Shown here piece by piece: positions 38,763-46,966 of a stretch of DNA of 64,000 bases. This DNA comes from Antarcticirhabdus aurantiaca. Lineage in GTDB: Bacteria > Pseudomonadota > Alphaproteobacteria > Rhizobiales > Rhizobiaceae. Made by a program: the position numbers and the translations under genes. The notes below the pieces were generated by a model. That model did not search any database. It had not been told where the DNA came from and saw nothing but the letters and a program-made list of their open reading frames with translations. Location of the stretch: positions 40,259 through 104,258 of the forward strand of contig NZ_VTOM01000023.1 in NCBI RefSeq assembly GCF_009765365.1. Reading direction: 5' to 3'. The first letter of the stretch is position 1; each line of letters opens with the position of its first letter.

Positions 38763-39280
38763 CCGAACGCCCCCATGCGCGCCTGCATGAGCCGAGCGGC
38801 ATCCGGGTACTTCTCGGCGACATCTCGGCGCCTGGCCTCGAAGGCGGCCACCTGACTGTCGGAGGGCTCCATTCGGCCTACGCCGTCCGTGTCCTGCGCG
38901 CGAAGCTCTTCGATCAGGTCCCAGAGGGCCATCAGGGACGCCGCGTCACTGTCGGGGCGCTGGTGGGCGTAGAACCGGCGGCGCTCGATGGTGCCAGTGT
39001 CTCGGTCCAGGGCCACGATCGTGAAGGGGAACTTCACGTGGCCTTCCTCAAGCGAGCGGTCATCCTCGAAGGGCACGCTGTCGCGAAGGCGCATCCATGC
39101 CAGCGGGTGAAGCCTGAACCACTTCCGGTCCATCTTCTCGGCACGCTCGGCGGCGCGGCGGTGGCGCTCTTCCGGTTGGGTCATGACGATCTCCGAAGGG
39201 AAAGGGCCGCCCGCCGCGGGAACCCGTGCGGCGAGCGGCGCAACGGCCGAGGAGGAAGGGGCATCGGCCGCCATCTGCAT
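38759..39280 (-). CDS. Hypothetical phage protein
   Basis: 173 residues with an Ala/Pro-rich N-terminus, then MDRKWFRLHPLAWMRLRDSV and a beta-rich portion (KFPFTIVALDRDTGTIERRR). No known domain. The start at 39280 shares one base with the preceding stop; an internal ATG at 39184 (MTQPEERHRR) is a plausible shorter start. In the tail operon directly before the gp10-like gene. Confidence 0.6.
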   Translation of the reverse strand: MQMAADAPSSSAVAPLAARVPAAGGPFPSEIVMTQPEERHRRAAERAEKMDRKWFRLHPLAWMRLRDSVPFEDDRSLEEGHVKFPFTIVALDRDTGTIERRRFYAHQRPDSDAASLMALWDLIEELRAQDTDGVGRMEPSDSQVAAFEARRRDVAEKYPDAARLMQARMGAFG

Positions 39281-39858
39281 CAGTCGAGCACCGTACGGTG
39301 GGGCTTGTAGTCGTGGCCGGCCTGGACGCCTTTTTCGGCCGTCACCACTGGCGACCAGTCCTGACGGAAGAGAGAGGCCGCCACCTCGACGAGGCGCTTG
39401 CTGTTGAAGTACCCAAGCTCGGGCTGCTTCGCCCCGGTGTCCCGTGCCAGGTCGGCCGTCTGCCTGGAAAGCTCCTCTGCCCGGTTCTGGATGGCGCGCC
39501 ATGCCTCGACGCGCTCCATGAAGGCGGGCCACATCTCGCACATCTGGTCGACAAGCTTCTGAGCGTCCTCGCCAAGACGGCCGTGCTCTTCGACGAGGGC
39601 GGCAAGCATGGCCTCGCCCTCGCGTCGCACCGCGTTCGGCAGCTCTGCCTCCAGAGCGGTGCGCTCGACGCGCAGGCGACGGGCGAAGCGCTCGGCCTGG
39701 AGGTGCTGTTCTTCGATCGCGTCGACGTCGGCGCCGGTGCGGATCGCCTCCGCCAGTTCAGCGTCGAGGTCGCGGGCTGAGTGCGCCTTCTCCTGTCGGC
39801 CGATATCGGCGAGACGGGCGCGGATCGTGTCGGGGGTGAGCGGGGCGACGATGTCCAT
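39280..39858 (-). CDS. Coiled-coil phage protein
   Basis: 192 residues, almost entirely helical with Glu/Arg/Ala heptads (HLQAERFARRLRVERTALEA). No recognised domain. It shares single bases with both neighbours (39280 and 39858). This size and helicity would fit a scaffolding or tail chaperone role, but there is no capsid gene near. Function unknown. Confidence 0.6.
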   Translation of the reverse strand: MDIVAPLTPDTIRARLADIGRQEKAHSARDLDAELAEAIRTGADVDAIEEQHLQAERFARRLRVERTALEAELPNAVRREGEAMLAALVEEHGRLGEDAQKLVDQMCEMWPAFMERVEAWRAIQNRAEELSRQTADLARDTGAKQPELGYFNSKRLVEVAASLFRQDWSPVVTAEKGVQAGHDYKPHRTVLD

Positions 39859-40121
39859 CAGTCGTCAGCCTTCGGAAGGCGGAAGCCGTAGCCTGCTGTC
39901 GTAGGTTTCTGGCCATTGGTGGCCGCGGTGATCTCGCTGACCGCGTTGTGGATCGGCGAGAAGGAGGCCATGAGCTGGTCGGCGACGGAACCCCGACCTG
40001 ACGCTCGGAGCACATTGCACGCCAGCTCGATCCTGCTCTTCAGGAGGTTGAATGAGGCCTTCATTGCCTCGTCGTCAGCCTGCCGGCGGGCGCCGGCTTG
40101 TGCGTTTATGAAGTGATGCAC
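39858..40121 (-). CDS. Small hypothetical phage protein
   Basis: 87 residues, helical (FNLLKSRIELACNVLRASGR and FSPIHNAVSEITAATNG). No family recognised. It is in the coupled tail operon, 18 bases after the Arc-like gene. Confidence 0.5.
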   Translation of the reverse strand: MHHFINAQAGARRQADDEAMKASFNLLKSRIELACNVLRASGRGSVADQLMASFSPIHNAVSEITAATNGQKPTTAGYGFRLPKADD

Positions 40122-40139
40122 GGTCGTGTCCTCCGCAGA

Positions 40140-40349
40140 TCAGGCGGCGCGATCCACGCCGACCATGTCGAGGTCGCCGCGATGGAAGATGCCGGGGAAC
40201 TCGGCGCCCGAGCGCTTCAGCTTTTCGGCGGCAGCGGTGATGACGAACTCGTTGGGCGTGATGCCGGCGCGATTGGCCTGGTCGAAGAGCGCGTCGCGGA
40301 ACTCACGCGTGACGCGGGCGCCGTTCAGGAAGAGCTGGGCTGAAGCCAT
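40140..40349 (-). CDS. Ribbon-helix-helix (Arc-like) small DNA-binding protein
   Basis: 69 residues from the ATG at 40349. A strand-helix-helix pattern is visible: AQLFLNGARVTREFRDALFD, then QANRAGITPNEFVITAAAEK. This fits the Arc/MetJ superfamily. An upstream in-frame ATG at 40385 is possible. It heads the tail-type operon and faces a divergent secreted-protein gene, so it may regulate one or both. Confidence 0.55.
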   Translation of the reverse strand: MASAQLFLNGARVTREFRDALFDQANRAGITPNEFVITAAAEKLKRSGAEFPGIFHRGDLDMVGVDRAA

Positions 40350-40529
40350 GAATGCCTCCGTTGATGGAGGCAGTAGACTAGACATGAATAAACATGTTTA
40401 GTGGGCATGTCCGGACACAGACAGCATGCCGCATTCTACAGAATCGTGCGCCTGACATGCTGGGAGGAGCAGCCTTCCGGTACAGCAACGCACAAGCTTA
40501 CTTATCATCGGAACCCGAAGGTAGTAGCC

Positions 40530-40988
40530 ATGCGAGCAGCAATCGGAACTCTCCTGATTATTTTGTGTGGAACAGTCGCATTCGCGCAGGCGCCGCCGCT
40601 TGAGGACACGCTGCCGCTTCAGGAAGGATCAGCTAAGATTTCGATACCGCTGAAAACCGAGGATGCGGACCTTAGATCTTTCTTGAGCGCTCCTGCCCAG
40701 CTATTCCTCACTGTCGAAGTTAAAGGGCAATGCGCTCTCGTGTATGCGAAGCACGAACATCAAGCATACGTGACTCAGGGTCGGGGTGGTCCTCGTCAGC
40801 CAATACGCCGAATCGATTTGCATTCGAATATTGCAGGTGATCGTCAGACCAAAACCTGCGAGAATACAGAATTTTGCGGCAGAACAGAAGAGGAGTATAA
40901 TATTGGCTGCAGAAGAAGCTGTGTATCAGCCACTGGTACGCTGCAGACTGGGCAGAAGTGGTTCGTGAATGAGGCGTGCATCTGGTAG
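40530..40988 (+). CDS. Secreted cysteine-rich protein, moron-like
   Basis: 152 residues. A signal peptide (MRAAIGTLLIILCGTVAFAQ) is followed by a mature part with six or more Cys residues in its second half (KGQCALVY, TKTCENTEFCG, GCRRSCVS, NEACIW). It is on the opposite strand to the surrounding late-type operon and visibly less GC-rich, marks of a moron. No family recognised. It sits exactly where head genes would be expected. Confidence 0.65.
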   Translation: MRAAIGTLLIILCGTVAFAQAPPLEDTLPLQEGSAKISIPLKTEDADLRSFLSAPAQLFLTVEVKGQCALVYAKHEHQAYVTQGRGGPRQPIRRIDLHSNIAGDRQTKTCENTEFCGRTEEEYNIGCRRSCVSATGTLQTGQKWFVNEACIW

Positions 40989-41002
40989 GCCGCCGGGGGA
41001 GG

Positions 41003-41287
41003 CTACGTCAGCCCCAGGTATTTGGCATATCTATGGACATGCTCAGAACGAAATTCGCCAGACCTGAGAGATCTTAATGCTTCAACATCGCCGTAGCGCT
41101 TGGCTTCAAGCGCTACGGCGCTGATTTCCCATGGCGCCCCAGGCGAGGTGCGTCTTCCAATACCATCCTCCTTGCACCACCGGCGTATCGTCTTCTCGTT
41201 CTTGCCGGTCCGAAAAACAGCCTCCTTGAGGCTGATTACCTCCTCAGGGCGCATCAGAACCGATAGCGCGGCTTGCTTCATTGTCAT
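41003..41287 (-). CDS. Helix-turn-helix (MerR/excisionase-like) protein
   Basis: 94 residues. The stretch VISLKEAVFRTGKNEKTIRR followed by WCKEDGIGRR is a winged-helix pattern like MerR or excisionase domains. It overlaps the large terminase stop by four bases. A DNA-binding gene in this position might mark packaging sites or regulate late genes. Confidence 0.6.
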   Translation of the reverse strand: MTMKQAALSVLMRPEEVISLKEAVFRTGKNEKTIRRWCKEDGIGRRTSPGAPWEISAVALEAKRYGDVEALRSLRSGEFRSEHVHRYAKYLGLT

Positions 41288-42714
41288 CGGCCATCTCCGG
41301 AGCCGGAGCGATGCCTCGCACTCAGGAACATGGCCACAGTAGGTGCCGTCTGACCTACCAGCCCAACCAGGCAGCCTGCCACGGCATTGGCGACGTCGTC
41401 GTGGCCGTTCGGTGGATGATCGATGCTATCCCGACCCCCTCGGCTGGTACGTCGCTCCAGGCTGGCGAACTGCGCCACCAGCCGGTCGTGGTCCAGCAAG
41501 TCCGCCTTCTTCGAGTTCAGCGCGGGCAGAACGTCACGATAGAGGTCGCTCTTCGGCCGCGCCGACGGCTCGTAGTCGATGCCGTGCTTCCGGAACTGCT
41601 CCCGCGGCCACTCGCCGGCATAGCGGTCGCCCTGGACCTTCGTCACGCCGTAGGCCTTCAGGAGCTTGGCATAGTCGGCGACGACGCCCTCCGGACTGAA
41701 GGGCGGTCTCACCTCACGCAGGGCGTCGAGGACCGCGACGGCGTTCTCCATATGCCCGATCGCCAGAGTGAAGCTGTCGGCTGATCCGCCAGAGGGATCC
41801 ACGAAGGCGGTGTAGCGCTGGCTGGACAAGGGAGCGCGCTCACGAACGCCGGTCGCCACGCAGGCCTCTACCGCCTCGCGGCTGATGAAGCCCTCGATGT
41901 CCGTCCGGAACTGCGCCCCGTACTCGGCCGCTGCACTCGATGCGTCCCGATCGATCGCCCGGTCGATCACCTCCTGTCGGATCGTCGGGTTCATCGTGCG
42001 CGTGGAAGCCTGCCAGACGAGCGGCGCACCATCGACGCCATAGAACCGCTTGTAGGCGTCCCACAGCGCTCCACGCCTTGCGTACGGGCTAGAGGCGCAT
42101 AGCAGCACCGACGTCGGGATCGACGACATGCCCGGGCGGATCGCGTCAAGGATCTCGAAGTCGGGCTCGGCTGCGTCATCGGTGTTCCAGAAGGCGAGCT
42201 CGTCGCACAGCACCGCCGCGAAGGCATAGCCGCGCGTGCCGCGGAAGGTGGCCGTGCCGACCTCGACCGTCACCTGGTTCTTCAGATCGAATCCATCAGC
42301 GCGGGGATCGCTCTCGAGCATCCGCTTCAGCATGGGGATCCCGTCCACCATAGCCTTGGCGTAGCGCAGGATCACACGCGCTTGCCGGCGGTCGGTGGCG
42401 ATCACCAGGACCGTGGCCCGCTCACCCGGGGCAAGGAACTCCCGATAGCTTTTGAAGCAGGCGAGGTAGACGGCGATCAGCGCCATCACGAAGCTCTTAC
42501 CGCCACGCCGGCCGATGACGAGCCACGCCTCATTGGTGGGCACCGTCGGCAGCACCTTCCGCCCGGTGCAGGCGCGATAGGTGGCGGCCTCATCCTCGGA
42601 CATGGGCTCGCCGAAGAGAGCAGCCAGGAACGCCCGCCAGGCCGTCCAAGTGGCTCGATCCTTGAACCAGGGACCGAAGAGCTTCGGGTCCTCCGCCGCC
42701 TTGAGAATGTTCAC
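41284..42714 (-). CDS. Phage terminase large subunit
   Basis: DNA-packaging ATPase and nuclease, 476 residues, full length. Walker A VIGRRGGKS is at 66-74 and Walker B AAVLCDELAFW near 166-176. The nuclease domain shows acidic residues in FVDPSGGSADSF, QGDRYAGEW and GHDDVANAVA. No lesion is visible. It overlaps the small-subunit gene and the next gene by four bases each. With intact motifs it is likely active. Confidence 0.9.
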   Translation of the reverse strand: MNILKAAEDPKLFGPWFKDRATWTAWRAFLAALFGEPMSEDEAATYRACTGRKVLPTVPTNEAWLVIGRRGGKSFVMALIAVYLACFKSYREFLAPGERATVLVIATDRRQARVILRYAKAMVDGIPMLKRMLESDPRADGFDLKNQVTVEVGTATFRGTRGYAFAAVLCDELAFWNTDDAAEPDFEILDAIRPGMSSIPTSVLLCASSPYARRGALWDAYKRFYGVDGAPLVWQASTRTMNPTIRQEVIDRAIDRDASSAAAEYGAQFRTDIEGFISREAVEACVATGVRERAPLSSQRYTAFVDPSGGSADSFTLAIGHMENAVAVLDALREVRPPFSPEGVVADYAKLLKAYGVTKVQGDRYAGEWPREQFRKHGIDYEPSARPKSDLYRDVLPALNSKKADLLDHDRLVAQFASLERRTSRGGRDSIDHPPNGHDDVANAVAGCLVGLVGQTAPTVAMFLSARHRSGSGDGR

Positions 42715-43100
42715 TCGGACGCACCCGCGAGATAAGCGGCGAGGTCGGGCTCGGAGGATGCCGATCCGGCCGACTTGATCCCGAGCTGCCGGATCAACCG
42801 GGCTTGGAGGTTGGAGAGGCGCACCAGCTGCTCGTGGTTCACAGCCTCGCCCTTCACGATCGCGGCCTGGAGCTTCTCGCTCTCGACGATCACCGCGGCG
42901 AGCTGCCGGATGGTCGTCTCCTGCGCCGGGTTCAGCTTGGAAGCCCCGCCGAGGTCATCGGCGAAGCTCATGCACAGGTCCCGGTAGCGCCGGCCCATTG
43001 GCTTGCGGTTATCCACGCCCTCCAGGATCCATGATCCGTTCGTGATCGCAGACCGGTTCTTCTTCGGATTCGTGACGAAAGGTGGTCGAACAGCGCTCAT
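42711..43100 (-). CDS. Putative terminase small subunit
   Basis: 129 residues, position directly before the large terminase with a four-base overlap. A basic N-terminal part (FVTNPKKNRSAITNGSWILE) and a C-terminal helical region (LVRLSNLQARLIRQLGI) are compatible with a DNA-binding packaging subunit. I assign the role mainly from context. The ATG at 43100 begins MSAVRPPFV; an ATG at 43136 is also open. Confidence 0.6.
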   Translation of the reverse strand: MSAVRPPFVTNPKKNRSAITNGSWILEGVDNRKPMGRRYRDLCMSFADDLGGASKLNPAQETTIRQLAAVIVESEKLQAAIVKGEAVNHEQLVRLSNLQARLIRQLGIKSAGSASSEPDLAAYLAGASE

Positions 43101-43232
43101 GCAAGCAGGAATGGAGCGACATCGTAGCTTGATCAACGGCTTACGCGGCTATCCTGGAAGCTGGCACTCTCGCGATGCTCGTTCCTGCACGGCGCCGCCT
43201 CGGGGCGCATGCGATCACATCCGGGTGAAGTC

Positions 43233-43241
43233 TGTGGATAA
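43233..43241 (-). promoter_or_regulatory. DnaA-box match upstream of the terminase genes
   Basis: TTATCCACA on the minus strand is a perfect DnaA 9-mer, in the 161-base gap between the two-span membrane gene and terminase. A single box is weak evidence; a packaging site (cos or pac) may also lie in this gap. Confidence 0.3.
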
Positions 43242-43261
43242 CCGCAGGCTGAGGAAGGGGA

Positions 43262-43537
43262 TCATCTCCGGTGCGAGGTTGGCCTCGTCCTGCGCCAGTG
43301 TTCAAGGCGAAGGAACCCTCGGACGATGAGATATCCAGGGACGGACGCAATCGCTGCCCACGCCCAAAGTTGCTCTAGAGCCCACTCTGACTTGCGATCG
43401 ACTAGGTGAGGCAGGAAAGGACCGACCATGATAAGGCCGATGAGGAACGATAAGGTGAGCTTCAGAATGGCCAGCCTAAGCGGGGTGATCCCGGTACTAC
43501 GGGGCGCAGCGTGGGCAGCCTTAGTCGTCTCTTCCAT
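43262..43537 (-). CDS. Two-span small membrane protein (holin-like)
   Basis: 91 residues with two hydrophobic segments (LAILKLTLSFLIGLIMVGPF and WAWAAIASVPGYLIVRGFL) and a basic C-terminus (EHWRRTRPTSHRR). This is the build of class II holins, but no endolysin gene is near. It starts 7 bases after the recombinase stop. The start at 43537 avoids overlap with that gene. Confidence 0.55.
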   Translation of the reverse strand: MEETTKAAHAAPRSTGITPLRLAILKLTLSFLIGLIMVGPFLPHLVDRKSEWALEQLWAWAAIASVPGYLIVRGFLRLEHWRRTRPTSHRR

Positions 43538-43544
43538 CTGTTCC

Positions 43545-44219
43545 TTAAACCGCCTGTGACAACACGCGAGAGACTTGCACGGCCGTCCACGAAGCGCCAC
43601 CTCGCGCCGTCGGGATGCCGCGGTCCATCAGGCCGCGGGCCAGCGCTCCCAGGCTCGTAGCGCCTCCCAGACGCATCTCCTCAATGATGGGCATAAGATC
43701 CGCAGCCCTTGCCTTCGCTCGCGCTGTGGCGGCCTTCCTGCCGGCCTGACGCGCCTGGGCGCTGATGATGGAGCCGCGGTTGCCGCCGAGCTTCACGCCC
43801 CGTGCCTTTGCCGCCTGCAGGGCATCCTTGGTCCTTTGCGAGATCATGGTGGCTTCGTGCTCGGCCACAGCCGCCAGAACGTGGATCGTCAGCCGGTTGG
43901 CTTGCGGGAAGTCTACGGCGATGAAGTCGATGCCGGCTTCCATTAGCGCGGAGACGAAGGCAACGTTGCGGGCGAGCCGATCAAGCTTGGCGACGAGGAG
44001 CGTGGCTCCATGGATGCGGCAGAGGCGGATGGCTTCGGCCAGCTTCGGGCGGTCGTTCTTTCGGCCGCTCTCGATCTCGATCACCTCGGCGACGAGGGAC
44101 CAGGATCCGCCGTTCAAGTGCCGGCGCACCGCTTCTTGCTGCGCCTCCAAACCGAGGCCGGATGCACCCTGCCGTGCCGTCGAGACGCGGTAGTAGGCGA
44201 CGAACTTGCCCTTGGCCAT
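43545..44219 (-). CDS. Serine recombinase (resolvase/invertase family)
   Basis: 224 residues. The catalytic domain begins FVAYYRVSTARQGASGLGLE with the nucleophile Ser in YRVS; LDRLARNVAFVSALMEAG and AEHEATMISQRTKDALQAAK follow. The C-terminal part (GATSLGALARGLMDRGIPTA) is a helix-turn-helix that would bind the crossover site. It is complete. The element also has a tyrosine integrase, so this enzyme may resolve multimers, invert a segment, or be a later arrival. Confidence 0.92.
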   Translation of the reverse strand: MAKGKFVAYYRVSTARQGASGLGLEAQQEAVRRHLNGGSWSLVAEVIEIESGRKNDRPKLAEAIRLCRIHGATLLVAKLDRLARNVAFVSALMEAGIDFIAVDFPQANRLTIHVLAAVAEHEATMISQRTKDALQAAKARGVKLGGNRGSIISAQARQAGRKAATARAKARAADLMPIIEEMRLGGATSLGALARGLMDRGIPTARGGASWTAVQVSRVLSQAV

Positions 44220-44363
44220 CGGGTCCTCACGAGCGTTACGTTGGTCTCAACGCCCGTCGACAATGACGCAAACAGGGCAGAACGCAAGGGCTTCAGAGGG
44301 AAGAAAACGCAGAAAAATCAGGCGCTTCAGTCTTCGTCTTGAGGAGGAAGAATAGGAGGGCGC

Positions 44364-44975
44364 TTAGGCCTTCCACGCCGCGTTGAGCATCTTCCATCCA
44401 TCCCGGCATGCTTCCATTGGAGAGCGCGGCAGGCGCTGGCCCATTCTGATGTATGGATCAAGCAGTGGGATCAGCTCTTGAGCTAGTTCGAGGAAGTGCG
44501 CGTCCATCTCCGCCACAAGGTGCGCAGCCTCGTTCGGTTCGCCCAATCCACGCCCGGCCTCTAGCCGAATGCGTGCATGGGCGAGCCTCAATGCCACTTC
44601 GCGCATGGTCTCAAGGTGCTTCGCGACATCATCGCCAACGAGATATTCCATCTCGTAGGAAGCCCGGTGGAACGGCCGGTCAATGCCGTACCTTGGCGCA
44701 GGATTGTTCATCAGATTGGCGATCTGGCTGCGCAACTCCTTATATGCGTCATAGCGCTTTTCGAAAAGATCGAGCACGAGCTTCTGACGAGCCACATGCC
44801 ATTGACCCCATGCAAAGACAGCGGCGATCAGCGCCGCCGCAAGAGCGGGCGCTGCGACGGCAACCTTGGCTAGGATGCCGATTGCGAAGCCGACAAGCGG
44901 GAAACCCGCGATGACCGCCAATCGCCCTTGATGCCTGTAGGCCCATTGCTGAACCGACCTAAGCCACAAACGCAT
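44364..44975 (-). CDS. Membrane-anchored helical protein
   Basis: 203 residues. Two close hydrophobic segments at 18-60 (LAVIAGFPLVGFAIGILAKV and AAPALAAALIAAVFAWGQW) are followed by RQKLVLDLFEKRYDAYKELR, a pattern shared with many uncharacterised membrane proteins. The rest is helical and cytoplasmic. Function unknown; compare the protein at 34355-35140. It is followed by an intergenic gap before the recombinase. Confidence 0.65.
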   Translation of the reverse strand: MRLWLRSVQQWAYRHQGRLAVIAGFPLVGFAIGILAKVAVAAPALAAALIAAVFAWGQWHVARQKLVLDLFEKRYDAYKELRSQIANLMNNPAPRYGIDRPFHRASYEMEYLVGDDVAKHLETMREVALRLAHARIRLEAGRGLGEPNEAAHLVAEMDAHFLELAQELIPLLDPYIRMGQRLPRSPMEACRDGWKMLNAAWKA

Positions 44976-45127
44976 CTTCCAACCGCCCCTTCCACTGGGT
45001 GTGCCCCTACCGCTTCTCGACGCCTTCCCACCCTAAGGGCGCAGGCTTCCGACGGGTGTGTGTTCCGACCCTATTCTACGTATAGGTAGCCGGCGCGCTT
45101 CTGAGGGCACCTTCTCTTGGATGATGA

Positions 45128-45406
45128 TCAGGCTTCGAGAGCGCTGAGGCGATCGATGAGGCGCTTGTAAAAGGTAGGCTCCGGAAGCTTAGACCGTTCC
45201 CCGGCATACCCGGTACGGCGGATCTTCAGCTGACCGATGATCCGGGCGAGATAATCGTGCCGGCGCCCTTCCAGATGGGCGAGAACCGGATTCACCTCGG
45301 AGACCACATCGTCAAGCGCGGCTTCCATCTCGATCGTGCCGTTGGCAACGGCGGTGGCCTTCGTTGTGGCAAGGCGGAGCGCTTCGTTCGGATCGACGGT
45401 GTTCAT
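45128..45406 (-). CDS. Small hypothetical protein
   Basis: 92 residues, helical, no known domain (ATTKATAVANGTIEMEAALD). The ribosome site gaaggggg decides the start: it touches the ATG at 45412 but is about seven bases from the ATG at 45406, so the latter is preferred. Confidence 0.55.
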   Translation of the reverse strand: MNTVDPNEALRLATTKATAVANGTIEMEAALDDVVSEVNPVLAHLEGRRHDYLARIIGQLKIRRTGYAGERSKLPEPTFYKRLIDRLSALEA

Positions 45407-45463
45407 GATCATCCCCCTTCGATCACGGCCTGAGGTGCGTCTGCAGGATGGAGGATGAAGGGT

Positions 45464-45772
45464 TCAAGAGGCCGAATTCTGACGCTCCTTCTCGACGAGC
45501 TCGCGCACCTGTGTGCCGAGTTCGAGATCGGCGAGCATCCGTCTGGCTTCCAAGTTGCCGTGCCTCCTCATTAAGTGGAGCGCCTGTCGAACATCCGCCA
45601 CGTTCACCTTCACGACGAAGGTTGATCCCTGCTGCCTACCAGTTCCGAAATCCACGACACGGTAATGCGCCGCTTCACGATGGTCGACGGCAGGCCGGCT
45701 GAAGCCACCCTGGAATATGTCGGGCGGAACATCCTCCTCTACGCGATCACTCTCACGCTGCAGCTTCATCAC
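45464..45772 (-). CDS. Small hypothetical protein
   Basis: 102 residues, hydrophilic. A probably mixed alpha/beta core contains GSTFVVKVNVADVRQALHLM. No family recognised. It overlaps the upstream gene by four bases. Confidence 0.5.
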   Translation of the reverse strand: MMKLQRESDRVEEDVPPDIFQGGFSRPAVDHREAAHYRVVDFGTGRQQGSTFVVKVNVADVRQALHLMRRHGNLEARRMLADLELGTQVRELVEKERQNSAS

Positions 45773-46008
45773 GTGTCCGCCTGTCTGACGTAGATCACAG
45801 GCACGCCGTTCTCCTCAGACCAACGCCTTGCGGCACCCAAAGCTGCCACCTCGCTCTCGAAGGGCGCTGGGGTGAAGAACGTGACGGCATGGCTGCCTGC
45901 CGCCGAGCCGTTGACCACGTACCGGCCACCGGCGGTGCGTTCGACGACCATGTGATCGCTATCCTCAGGGACACGCTCGCCCTTGGCGATCTCTCGCACT
46001 TCGACCAT
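45769..46008 (-). CDS. Small hypothetical protein
   Basis: 79 residues, probably alpha/beta (HMVVERTAGGRYVVNGSAAG, then AALGAARRWSEENGVPVIY). No family recognised. It starts 5 bases after the stop of the gene upstream and overlaps the next by four. Confidence 0.5.
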   Translation of the reverse strand: MVEVREIAKGERVPEDSDHMVVERTAGGRYVVNGSAAGSHAVTFFTPAPFESEVAALGAARRWSEENGVPVIYVRQADT

Positions 46009-46013
46009 GGGGA

Positions 46014-46223
46014 CTACTCCTCCTCGCCAGCGATCTGCCGAAGGATGTTAACGAGCGCCGGACCGTTCGGTCGCGAACTCGCCGACTCAATCGCGCCTGC
46101 GAAAATGCCCTCGACCTCCATCTGACTGAGCGTCTCGGTGCGCAGCAGCGTGGCGATGAGGTGCTGCTGAAGCATGATGCTCGCCTCGGTGAGATCTACG
46201 AGCTTGTGACCGGTCTGGCTCAT
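46014..46223 (-). CDS. Small helical protein
   Basis: 69 residues, helical (EASIMLQQHLIATLLRTETL). No family recognised. It lies 63 bases downstream of the coupled early chain. Confidence 0.5.
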   Translation of the reverse strand: MSQTGHKLVDLTEASIMLQQHLIATLLRTETLSQMEVEGIFAGAIESASSRPNGPALVNILRQIAGEEE

Positions 46224-46286
46224 GGGCGGGTCCTCTGATGTCGAGGTGCCGGGATATAGCGGCGACGCGCAGATCTGCCCTCGCCA

Positions 46287-46652
46287 TCAGCCCGCCTCCC
46301 TCGCGACGAGTGCTTTCCACCAGCGAGCTTGCCGTTCTGTCAGTCGCAGAACCGGGTTGCTCCGCCGAGCCCTTCGCTCCATCGACATGACGAAGCCGCG
46401 CTCGTTGTCGGCCAGGGGTCGAGCCAGGAGCCTGGCTGATGCCGACAGCACCTCCTCTTTCGAGACGCTCGTATCGAAGCGCGGCTGACGCACATGGATC
46501 TGCGGGCGCCGCACAGCAAGCGGCTCATCGAGAAACCCGTTCCGGTCGACCCACCCCCAAGCCTCTGCGTTGGTTTTGAAGGGGCCAGCTAAGCGCCAGT
46601 TGCTGTTGCCGGCGACGTAGAAGCTGCCGTCGCGATCGGACTTAACGATCAT
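46287..46652 (-). CDS. Hypothetical protein, last of the coupled early chain
   Basis: 121 residues. The N-terminus GSFYVAGNSNWRLAGPFKTN and EAWGWVDRNG looks like a small beta domain. The C-terminus is basic and helical (RLTERQARWWKALVARE). No family recognised. Four-base overlap with the DUF6074-type gene. Confidence 0.55.
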   Translation of the reverse strand: MIVKSDRDGSFYVAGNSNWRLAGPFKTNAEAWGWVDRNGFLDEPLAVRRPQIHVRQPRFDTSVSKEEVLSASARLLARPLADNERGFVMSMERRARRSNPVLRLTERQARWWKALVAREAG

Positions 46653-46966
46653 GCCGCGTCACCTCCCTCGGGCTGGCGGCGGATGGCATGTCGAGCTCGC
46701 CGATTGAGCTCAACCTGTACGGCATCGAAGAAGGCCCGCAGCTCGCGCTCGATGCGGTCGTCAGCGATCCCCGCCCGCTCCATCTGGCGGCGAAGGTCGG
46801 TCACGGTCCGCCGCCAATAGGCCTCAGCGCCACGCTGTGTGCTGTCGTAGAGCTGCTGCGCCGTGCGCCTGATCTTGCCCACGCGCTTGGTCGTCGGGAA
46901 CGGGATCACCTCGACAGGAGGAGGCGTCCAGCGGAAGAGAGGGAGGTCGGAGTGACGATCCATCAA
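46649..46966 (-). CDS. DUF6074-type protein
   Basis: 105 residues. The beginning SDLPLFRWTPPPVEVIPFPT followed by TKRVGKIRRTAQQL is the signature of DUF6074 proteins, which are common in Rhizobiales prophages and have unknown function. Four-base overlaps on both sides. Confidence 0.7.
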   Translation of the reverse strand: MMDRHSDLPLFRWTPPPVEVIPFPTTKRVGKIRRTAQQLYDSTQRGAEAYWRRTVTDLRRQMERAGIADDRIERELRAFFDAVQVELNRRARHAIRRQPEGGDAA

